From assembly GCA_017163975.1 (NCBI GenBank), contig JAFFSR010000218.1, positions 7,071,501 through 7,135,500 on the forward strand: a stretch of 64,000 bases of DNA, read 5' to 3'. Positions 51,090 through 61,597 of the stretch are shown here, in pieces (the first letter of the stretch is position 1; every line of letters begins with the position of its first letter). A program made the position numbers and the translations under genes. The DNA comes from Anastatus disparis. Its lineage: Eukaryota > Arthropoda > Insecta > Hymenoptera > Eupelmidae. The notes under the pieces were generated by a model. It made no database searches, was not told the origin of the DNA, and worked only from the letters and a program-made list of their open reading frames with translations.

Positions 51090-53498
51090 TATGATAAAAT
51101 GAACTCGGAAACGTTACTTTCGTTTCGATTTTTTCACATTGACGTTCAAGTACGGAAATTCGATTTCCTTCAATGTTTTCATCCCCCACAATGATTGATC
51201 TGTAAATCTGAAAATCCTCCAGTGTATCCAAATTCCAAAGCGGTTTTGCAATCTGCGGTTTTTCTGCTATTCAAATTTAGTTAATAGAAAGGTGAGTGTA
51301 GAGATTTTCTATAATATCCTTACATCTATTGTGTATTTTTCATTATATTAGAAATAAAATATTACAATTTTTTCTATTATTTATCGTTTAAAGTATAATT
51401 CAATTTTAGTTGCATAAAGTATCTTATGATATTCCATTTTCAATGGCATAAAAACTAATTGGATCACTTTGTTACCAATAAAAATATTGAAAAATTTTGA
51501 GGATCGACCCCAAATTTATGGTATTTTATTACGATTACATAAATTACAAACTCCAATGATTTACGTATGTCACTAAAAGTACGTAAAAAACTACGTGCTC
51601 ACGTCTCGCATTAACAAACAAACAAATCGAGTGGACATAGGTTAAAGAAGGGGGGAAAATAATGTTCCCCATAGTCAAATGACTTATATCTATACGGACA
51701 TTGAATCGGATTTCCGGGCAGACTTTATTGTCATCTTGTTTGGCGCGTGGCTTATGTATGCTAGTATAGTAAGTTGCATTGCATAGGCACGTGAAAAAAA
51801 AAATCTGACCAATCCATCAACTAACTGCTTGTTAAGGGATGCTCTATTGTTAGGTCCTATAAGGCTATTATTTTCACTATTGGGCCTCCTCTTGAGTTAA
51901 AGTCTTTTGCCAGCAAAAAAAAAATAGTTTTAGGGAAAGGAATCTTTTGTTAATGTATATACTTTCCATCGACTTTCCAGGTATTGAGTCTATGATGAGA
52001 TTAGAATAGCTCGAGAGGATTATTTGTAATGGATACTGTTACAATGGGACTGGAAAACTCGTTCATCTAACATCGGTTCTTTCAGGGGAATTAAAGGGGT
52101 TGAAAGCGAGTTTGTTAATACTGTCGGCTACTCTAAGATTTATTTTTATGAATATTTATAACATTGAAATTTTTTTTTCTTATTCAACCCGTTTACTGTA
52201 TTTCGTTAGTGTAGAAGAAAATCACTTTTAGCAATAATTGATTGTAATAAATTAACTCAATTAAAAAATTTTGAAAAGATTCAAACATAATCTCCAAATA
52301 TTACAGAGTATATTTTTGCCGAAAGAATTGTTTTTAACTTCATTTGTAAATTCTAAAAAAATGATAAATTTTCAAATTTGTTTTTTATCTTAAATTTTTT
52401 TAAGAAAAAACTTTTTATTTTAAATTTAACCCTAAAATGATTATTGTAAAAAGTATCAATAAATGGGTTAATGATTATTAATGCATATAATTATCCGTTA
52501 GTTTTGTTAAAATATTTTCATTTTTTTAAATTGTTTTCTGATATTTAATTAAATATAAACTAACAACAAAATCTGTAATTTAATCACAAATTTTTTCATA
52601 TTATATAAATATACATTTATCTTTTAATTTAAATTTTGAAATTATTGACTAATCTTGCAAACATTTCAGAAGGTTACATAATTAAAAGCCAATTAGATTT
52701 CAAATAATATCCACAATTAATCAATTGAAATGATAAAAGCCGTCCGTCAATCATCAATTCAGTACAACCTCTTCCATCAATTAATTCGACAAGTCTATGA
52801 GCGTTTAATTCCAAACTATATCCCATTTCTACGAACGCATTAAAAAGCCCTTTAAAAAAAAAACATATCAGCCTTAACTTTCTTGGTTACACCAATACAA
52901 GCATTTACAAGCCTTAAAAATCCAGCGAGGCTATAGTCACTCCATTGTAAGGCAATTGAAGACTTTTCGGGGTTGTACTTTACAGGAGCCAAATTGATTC
53001 AAATTGCTTTCTGAATAAAAAAGATAGATAAATGAATTGTTGTGAGGAATATCAACGATACGGGAGCATTTTTTTTCTACATAACTTACCTGCCGACTTT
53101 TTAAGGAACGAACTTTATTTTTTATAAGGAGCCTATTAGTGTGCCCCTATATTGGGCGAATCTCCAAAAATTCCTATTAATCTAGTCCTTTTTTTTATTC
53201 TTGAGGCACGATCGTATGAAAATATTGTAGCATGGGGGAACTTTTATGATTTGTAAGAGTTTCGGAAGATTTTCCTTATTGTGATTTTTTTCCCTTTTTT
53301 TTCTCATAAGGAAAACGTCTGGGAAGTAGAATTTGTGTCGATGCGCTTCGGTTTAGTTTGATTGCATTGTGGGTGCTACCGTGAGAATGAAAATGTGGGC
53401 GATTTTATTGGTATTTGATTTAGTTATTGATTGTTCAATTTACTCTGTTAATAAGATTCTGATGTCGATGCTTTTTTACCATGAAAATATCAAATATC
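51090..53498. other. Gene-free stretch
   Basis: Contains one dispersed repeat copy (52223-52478). The part 51590-52120 is less AT-rich but shows no open frame I can defend. Confidence 0.4.
52223..52478 (+). repeat. Unclassified dispersed repeat, second family, copy 2
   Basis: Partner of 37384-37622, same orientation, sharing ATTCAAACATAAT and TTTTTGCCGAAA-type words. Confidence 0.65.
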
Positions 53499-53701
53499 TT
53501 AACCCTTAAACGACACACGTTAAAATTAAATTATTTGATATTTTCATTAAAAATCTTTTCACATACTCTTTACAGGATGATTTAGTATATAAAAGTCAAA
53601 TTTGATTGTTTAGACAGTGAGAAAAAAAAATTATCGTAAAAATACGAAATTGATATATTTTATTAGGGTCTTTTTGACCCCGAGTGTCATTAAAGTGTTA
53701 A
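53499..53701. mobile_element. TTAA-flanked MITE (piggyBac-like ends), copy at 53.5 kb
   Basis: TTAA (53499-53502) then CCCTTAAACGACACACG. The right end CGAGTGTCATTAAAGTG is followed by TTAA (53698-53701). The two 17-bp ends agree at 13 positions as inverted repeats. The body is 195 bp and non-coding. Near the right end is GGGTCTTTTTGACCC, as in the copies at 46.9 and 21 kb. Confidence 0.75.
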
Positions 53702-55612
53702 TCATAACAGAATAGTTATAAACTATTTCATGTTGATTTTCCAATATTATTTACAATATGATAATAAGAACCATGCATCAAACATTTTAATTCTCCATCC
53801 GAATCAAGAGAACATCACGTGTGACTCACATATATATCCATAACAAAGGCAGTTTCAATATAAGCTGTCCGGAAATGGTCTACGATTAAAAAATAAATAA
53901 GTGACCATTAAATAGATATCCGGCGTTGGCAAAAAGTAAAAGGGTTGACCGTTTCTTCAATTTCAAAACAAAAGCCACCGTTTACTAAAAATAAAAGAGA
54001 CCGGCCTCCCGCAGGGAATGCATATCCTCCGCGAGTTTCTCAGGACACGCGCGCCATAAATTTTCGTCGCATATACACAGAATAAAAATGGTACATTAAA
54101 AAAAAAGAAGAGAAAGATATTCAGTGATTTTTTTAAAATAAAAAAATTTTTCTCCCAACCCCACCTCTCTCTCTCTCTTTTGCACGCGTAATTCAATACG
54201 CACGCGTGGCGGACGTATCAAAGGGGTTATAAACAAATGTGTTCAAACATATAGGGTGTCATATACTAGTAAGTAAATATATATGTGTGTACAAGGGCTG
54301 CTAGTAAGCATGCCACTTTTTAAAAACCCTGTGTCAACATTGAGGACGCGCTCCTCTAATCCTTTTGTGTATACAGTAGAGACTTGAGGCTGATGATGCG
54401 CTTATAACCGTTGAGAATTAATTCAATGAATGACTTCTTAATTTTGCTGATTGAATTTGTGATAATTGTATCGTGATAATCAGCGTTTATGATTAGGTTA
54501 GGCTTACCAATTTTTTGTTTATATGTTAAGAGAATTTCACGATTTTAAAATTCAATTTTTGTTGCAAACAGATCTATTTACTCTGTTATTTGTTGCAATT
54601 TTTTTGCAGCCTAAAATTTTTGTGTACTTAGAAGAAAAAAATTGGTCAAATTTATATGTATTTTTTATTTAAATTGTTTTATAACATATTTTACCATTCA
54701 AAATTATGTAATATTATTTTTAAATTTTAACAAAAAAAAATTTATGTCTCGTATGAAACACTTTTATGTAAAATTAATGATAATTAATTTTTAATTATTT
54801 TATAAATTAACTTTTTTGTAAAATTACAAAAACATTATTATAATATGTTTAAATTAATTTTTTACACAAAAAAGAAACAAATTATCAGATAATAGTCTAC
54901 CAATTCGAAATCTACCTTAGTCATTTAGTATTAAAATGATCAAAACTTTACAATTTGAAAGTCACGTTTTCAATAAATTCCATAAAATTGAATAAATCGA
55001 TATGAAGAAAAATCTTGTGTGAAAATCAATTGACCATCAAGCATTAAAATTTTCCAAAAAACAGAAAACACTAATAAGATAAAAATTGACCATATAACTG
55101 ACCCTTCCAGACTTGCTAATTCAAAAACTCACGTATTGATCCGATAAAAGATAAGATTGTTTCCGTATAATAGATGTGGGAGAGAACAAAAAAAAAAGCT
55201 TAAAAAGCGGCAGGTAACTTTTGCGTGTGAACAAGAATGAAACTTAAGAGGCAGCATTTAATAGAAATTAATAGAAGTCTATCTGATATAGTTTTGGAAA
55301 TCGATCGGTATTACGCGTGCTTGTTGAATTACTATTGAATTATTTCTTTTGACTGGTAAGTTTAATTGACGTGAGAATTTGGAAATTTGAAGATATTGAG
55401 TTAATGTTTCTTAATTAAATTTAAAAATATATTTATTTAATATTAAATTAATATAAAAAAATAAATAATTTAATAGATAATCAATTGAGTGTAAATATGA
55501 GCATAATATGGTATATAAATTTTTAAACTTTACACTGTAAAATAAACCTGAAATTTAATTCACATATAATTTTTAACAAAATTTGTATTAAATTTTACGT
55601 ATCTTTATCAGA
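53702..55612. other. Gene-free AT-rich stretch
   Basis: Nothing with coding support. Open frames are low complexity. CG-containing words occur at 54000-54060 and 54180-54220. Confidence 0.45.
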
Positions 55613-55819
55613 GGTCGTCAGTGGCTCAGTCGGTAGAGCGATGGATTCATAATCTCGAGGTCCCGAGTTCGAATCCCACTCTCGGTAGCCGATTGATGTA
55701 AGCATCGCTGTACACGATACAAGTGCTTTTTTCACAAACTCACTGAAAACCTCCGTCGTTAATTAGCATCGCTATAAGCGAAATTAAATCCAGCGACGTT
55801 AAATAAAATAAAAGAAAAA
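55613..55819 (+). mobile_element. tRNA-derived SINE, copy 5
   Basis: A box TGGCTCAGTCGG and B box GAGTTCGAATCCC are intact. Body and A-rich tail (GTTAAATAAAATAAAAG) follow. The anticodon-loop position reads CAT. A TAGC insertion after CTCGG resembles the extra GCGG at the same place in copy 4. Confidence 0.92.
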
Positions 55820-56556
55820 TTTTTCCAGTTCTGTACATGATTGCCTTCTGCTATCGAAGCATGCTAATATTTGAAAAATTATAAAATTCTAATAAAAATT
55901 TTTTTATTAATTTACAACTTAATTCGTCTATTTTTCTCATCCCAATCAACATGTCAGTGCACAAATCCACAATATCTCCGCAACAGTCTCTTCTTCTTCT
56001 TTATTTTTTAATAATAGTATAAAGTTTCTTGTTTTTGTGTACCCATTTTATTCCCTGACAAAAGGCATATACATATCGTCCCCCTTTCTCTTTTCCTCTT
56101 TCGGTATATTATTGGTACATTATTCCTTGCTGTTTGGCAGCATATGTTTTTTTTTTTCAAAACTGCTCACTATATATACTCGTGACACAGGGGAATACTG
56201 TGCTGTGTGGCTGCTCGTCCCTTTTTTTTCACCGCTAAACACTTGGGGGTGGCCTTTCTATCTTCTTCTCTTTCTCTCCCTTTTTTTTTTTTTTTTTTTG
56301 AAGCGGCACGTGGGGGCGTGCGTGGGCTTCCGGGATCATCAGAATGAGGTGGTACAAAAAAATGTTGATATATAAAGTTGTAATTTAGCGAGATTTGCAT
56401 ATTTTTTTGAAGTTTTTTTAGATAGGGTAAAGGAATATTGCGCTGTTGATTTATTCTAACGGGAAAGGTTTTAGTGATGAAATAAAAGGTCATTTAAAAA
56501 AAATTAAAAGCATCATTATGAATGTTTCGAATAAATGAAATACGATTAATTATGAA

Positions 56557-56775
56557 AGTAATATATTTTTCTCTCCTTAAAAATAAATCGAAATTAAATT
56601 TTTTACATATGTAATTATAATTATGATGAAATTTTTAATATTTCTTTTTCATTAATTTAAAAAAATTAAATTTAGATTACAAATTTTAATTGTTTGTTAA
56701 TATAATATAAATATAATGCGTATATCAACATTTTTAAATCAAAATTTGTTAAAAACACATAAATACACATAAAAA
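56557..56775 (+). repeat. Unclassified dispersed repeat, copy 2
   Basis: Partner of 7984-8200, same orientation, sharing GATGAAATTTTTAATATTTC and AAATCAAAATTTGTTAAAAA. Confidence 0.75.
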
Positions 56776-58117
56776 AAAATATAAATATTATTATTAATAT
56801 ATTTTTTACCAAAGTTTAAGAAATTCAATATGAAATGTTACATTATAAAAATAGTCACAATCGGTATAAAAAAAATATATTTTAAAAATAAATTTTATTC
56901 TTATACAAGAATGATAACGAACCAACAACGCGATAAAAAACACGAGAAATTATTTTTCTTTCCCGGAGCAGGAAAATCTACAAAGAAAAAAACATTACGA
57001 AATTACAATATTTTTTCCTCGAAAGAAACATTGCTCTTTTAAAATTACAAAAAAAAATAAGCATAAGTTACATTTGCATTAAAGATCGGTAGCATCGTGA
57101 CAAAATTAAAGAAAACCATCACTTCCAACCCATGCGGTTTATTAGGCGTTTCAGTCACGTGGTCTACGAAGTTAGACAGGTGACAGAATTTTTAAGCTTC
57201 CTCGTGCCCATCCACCTACGCGTGGCACGCGACTAGCATTGTATGCAAATCAAAGGAATAAAGAAAAGGAAAGGGGAAGAAGAGGACAGATGTTTTTAGT
57301 TGATGCGCAATGAAAATTCACAAGCTGACTTTTTCAAAGATATATATGTATATATAAGTTTTATTCTGATACTTTTCTTTTTTTCCTTTTTTTTCTGGAG
57401 TATCGGATGGAGTCATCAATAAGGATGTGTGAAAGGGAAATGAGATTTTTAAAATAGGCGAGCTACAGCAGATTTTTTTTTGGTAAAGTAAGTAGTAAAA
57501 AAAGGAGATTTTCATAAAATTTTTTTAAATAATATTTGTAAATTATTTAAATTAATATCGAAATTAAGATGATTGTTGATATAATTATTTTGTGTATAAA
57601 CATTTTTTAATATGTACAGATTATTGATTTTGAACATTTTTATTTTAAAAAAAATTTCATTTCCCTCACAGCCACATAAAAAATAGTGAATTCTAATAAA
57701 CTTCAAATCTCTCTAACAATAGCTGAAATAAAAATAAACCAAGGTGAAAAAAAAATTCCATATCCATTCATATTTCTTTTTTATTTTCGCGCAAACGATG
57801 AAAAAAAAAGCGCTGTATTCAAAAGATACAGAAAATCTCATAAAACTGCATAAAGATTTAACTTTTTCGTCCTATCACCAAGGTGGTAATAACAAAGCTT
57901 TTAGTAATATTTCTGGTTTTAAAATTTGAAGCGTCAACTGTCGACAAAAGCCGTTTTTTTTTTTTTTTTTTCCCCTCCTCCTGTGAAAAAAGCTCTTAAA
58001 AGCATTTTCCACTGGTGCGAGCAAAAACGAGGACTACGAGAGCGACGACGAGGTGGAGGAAGGACGAACGAGAGATAGTGTCAACGGCAGGGAAATTTTG
58101 TCGCGCATCCCTCCACT

Positions 58118-58345
58118 ATGTACAATAGAGCTTTTTGGAGCGATGAAGATAGAGCGATTGAAGAGAAAGTGGAATACACAGAGGATAGAAGAGAGGCCAA
58201 CAATCAAAATCACTGGAGTTATACGCCTATCAGTCCAGAGTTTCATCTCTCTCTTTACAACCCATTATCCTTTGATCCAACGAGCTATGTGGCAAACACA
58301 CAGAAAGCTTGTCAACTCTCTTTCTCTCTCTCTCTCTCTCTTTGA
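58118..58345 (+). other. Candidate ORF or 5' leader, unrecognised
   Basis: Less AT-rich than its surroundings. A 75-codon frame begins MYNRAFWSDEDRAIEEK and continues with mixed composition (…HWSYTPISPEFHLSL…) before running into a (CT)n tract. A second overlapping frame (58053-58421) is equally open, as is part of the - strand, so frame cannot be assigned. No domain or clear splice site was found. It could be a 5' UTR, a small gene or chance. Confidence 0.18.
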
Positions 58346-58767
58346 TTGTTCTCTCGCTTTCTCGTTCCCTTGTGCTCGACTGTTTAAACACAGCTCCGAA
58401 TTCTCTCGCTGCGGTGTTTAACCTCGGATATTCTCTGTCTCTATTTCGCTTAGTGATACTTTATATAATCCATGGGATAAAAAGAGAAAGAGAAGATTGT
58501 AAGGAAATGTATAGCTATACATTGAGAGAATTTGCTCTGGATTTTCTTTCAACCTTTTCGAAGTTTAGAGTAATTTGTATCTGCTTCTTTCAGTTTTTTG
58601 TGGGTGTACGAGCGTTCGTGCGTTTAGGAAAATTAGTTAAAATGTTTAAATATTAATTGAATATTTTGATTTTCATAGAAAAAATTAGATAATATTAATG
58701 TTTTAATAAAATCAAAACTAATTTTAAATTCTTTTCGAAATCATATAGATAATTATAATGATAAAAT

Positions 58768-58888
58768 GTTTACAATAAGTTTGTACTTTTTAAAGAGAAA
58801 CTCAATCAATAAATTTTAATTCATAAATGTTTACAATAAGTTTGTACTTTTTAAAGAGAAACTAAATCAATAAATTTAAATTCATAAA
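58768..58888. repeat. 61-bp tandem duplication
   Basis: Two adjacent near-identical units beginning GTTTACAATAAGTTTGTACT. They differ at only about three positions (for example CTCAATC versus CTAAATC), so the event is recent. Confidence 0.92.
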
Positions 58889-60918
58889 TTTTTTATGTTT
58901 TTAGGTATGACATTCTATAATAAAATCTAATTTACATTTCATTATATTTCAACATATTTTGTCAAACCTCTAAACGCTTTTAATTTTTTTCTTCTTTAAA
59001 CATTGCAACACCCGCTATCTAAACTTTTAAAAAAAAGTAGTGAAAAAATACCCATAAACTTTCTTTTCTTCGCACCTGAAACACACACAGAGACACGTGG
59101 TCGGAAGTTACGCTAGGGCTTTTATAAACTTATCAGTAAGTATACGCACGTGCCAAATCACACATGCATGAAGACAACGAAAAAAAGGAAAACATACACT
59201 ATCTTGTATTCCTAACGTTGCCATAAAAAAAAGAAGGGGAAGTAAGGAGTTTCACTAATTTACGTATGTTTTATGCATGATAAAGTCTTTATTTGTCAAA
59301 TGGAGACTTTCTGTAATGCGTTTGGATAAAATTGATACATTTTGTATTTAAATTTTGTAATTTCTGTCCAAAAATATTGTATAAAAAAAATTGAAAATAT
59401 TTTATGAAATTTCGTTATTACATCAGTAAATAAAACTTCATGAGCAGGTTGTACGATATAATTTCAATTTTATTTTCTTTTCTTACGTAAAACTCCATGT
59501 TTCAAAATATCGGTTACTTCTTTTTGAATAATTTTCAAGCTTTCCACAAAATATTAATGTATAAATAACAGACATGCACATTACCAAATGCTATAACAAT
59601 CCATCATACGTTATTATAATGATTTTTTTATGAATAAAATATCACAATGTGAATTATTAAATAAGAGTAAATAAAATCGAAGTTAGATAGCATAAGTTAT
59701 GGAGTTTGATCGATGTACAAAAATCATTATCGCTTGATTCATAACAATGATTTTGATATTAAATAAAAAATATCTTTCAATACCAATATGATATTTAAAA
59801 ATACATTAAAAAACTTATCGCAACACAATAAACAAATAGTAATTTACTCTATGAACTTCCTTCTTAAATTTTAGTACTACGATATCAACAATAAAGGGAC
59901 AAAAACTCCTAATAAAACTTAAACACTTTAATCTTTCTACACACCAGAGATAGAACCAATATTCCCGTGAGTATCATTTACCATTGTACGTGTATATACA
60001 ACACATAGCAAAAGCGTAAAAGAGAGAGGGTTGTCAATCGTCCCTGTGTACCAAAAAATCAAGGCTAATTGCGATTTCCGTCAGTTTCTAAGCATCAAGT
60101 CCTTCAGCAAACAATAGACTTTCGAGAGGATCAAACAACTTTTTCTTTTTATTTTTTTTTTTATTTTTATTGGCTTTGACGAGATTTGAAAAGTTATTCA
60201 AGCAACAATAGATTGATTAGGATTATTATTTAGAAAGATACTTTGAGCCGCTGCTTCCTTTTTAGTTGCGTTGGTTGTTTGCGGATTATTTGATGATTAG
60301 AATTCGGTTGATTTAATTAGAGGGTTTTGAAGGTTGATTGGGATGAGAAATAAGAAAAGCTTGTTGGTGCAATGATATGAGTCATAGATAAAATTTATAT
60401 AATATCATTAAATTGTAAATCAAAAAGATATAAAAAAATTAAAATTTAAGGAAGTTTACTTGAGCATTAAGAAATGCAAAAAATCTAATTTATAGAATTA
60501 GGTTGAAAAGATAACTTTATTTCACTTTGAAAGCGTAAAAACATATATTAGTTTACAATTTAAAAAAAAAAACTTATAAAAGCAGTTAAATAAATTTGTT
60601 AATTATAAATAAACTAACATTTCCACACATTTCACTTCAATCAACATTCAATTAAATAATTTTCAGCATATACAAACCATTTGAAAGCCAAATCAATAGC
60701 GAATTATTTAAACATAAAAGAGAGAACAAGTCTCCGAAGTCTCCTCTCATCAGCAACTGGTAAAAAGCAACGAAGCAGCCGGCAAAATATATAAATATAT
60801 AAATTTTCATACCAATTACTATATACATGAGGACGCGTGTCCTAGTCTATCACTTTTTAACATACACGCACGTATACATATAACAGTTTTACTAAACTTA
60901 CATTCGATATATCTAAAA

Positions 60919-60920
<2 letters not shown>

Positions 60921-60962
<42 letters not shown>
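60921..60962. repeat. (TA)n microsatellite
   Basis: About 21 uninterrupted AT units. Confidence 0.95.
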
Positions 60963-60965
<3 letters not shown>

Positions 60966-61396
60966 ACGGGCCGTTTGTGTATGTCTTGAACGAAAAGCAA
61001 ATGCGGGTATAGCAAAAGGGTATATAGAGAGAAGGATAAGGGAGTTGGGAGAGAATCGACTAAAGAGCAACGTATATAATACAAGCGAAGTAAGTAATAC
61101 GTATATAGATGGATATATTAAGCTTTTGAAGATGTATATGTATAGTAACGAAAATTTTCTTCAAAGGGTGGAGGATGTTGCTGGTTGATGTTCTCACGAA
61201 ATTATTAGTTTCGAGGATGTGGAGGAGTTTATTATGAAGGGAGAAAAAGGCGTAAAAGCGTTTATAGAATGATCGTTTGATTTTAAGCTTTGAGGTTCGT
61301 CTTATTAGGATGTATTGCGATTTTGAATTTTAATTTTATTTTATAGCATTTTTATTAGAATTTATTATGGCTGTTTAATAAAATTAGTTTGGAAGA

Positions 61397-61597
61397 GGTC
61401 GTCAGTGGCTCACTCGGTAGAGCTATGGATTCATAATCTCGAGGACTCGAGTTCGAATCCCGCTCTCGGCCGAATTATACAAGCATCACTGTACGTTACA
61501 TGTGCTTTGTTCACAAACACACTATCGACCTCCGTCGCTGATTGGTACTGTAATGATAGTATAAATACAGCGACGTTAAATAAAATTGAAAAAAAAT
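61397..61597 (+). mobile_element. tRNA-derived SINE, copy 6
   Basis: A box TGGCTCACTCGG and B box GAGTTCGAATCCC are intact, with the usual body and an A tail. AAATTAGT occurs just before the head (61381) and just after the tail, a possible 8-bp target duplication. A 112-codon open frame through it is SINE-derived. Confidence 0.92.

Larger units (their letters stand above)
55820..61396. other. Gene-free stretch with candidate ORF and repeats
   Basis: Contains the second dispersed-repeat copy (56557-56775), poly(T) runs (56280-56299, 57954-57971), a candidate ORF at 58.1 kb, (CT)n at 58323-58341, a 61-bp tandem duplication and a (TA)n tract. No confident gene. Confidence 0.4.
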
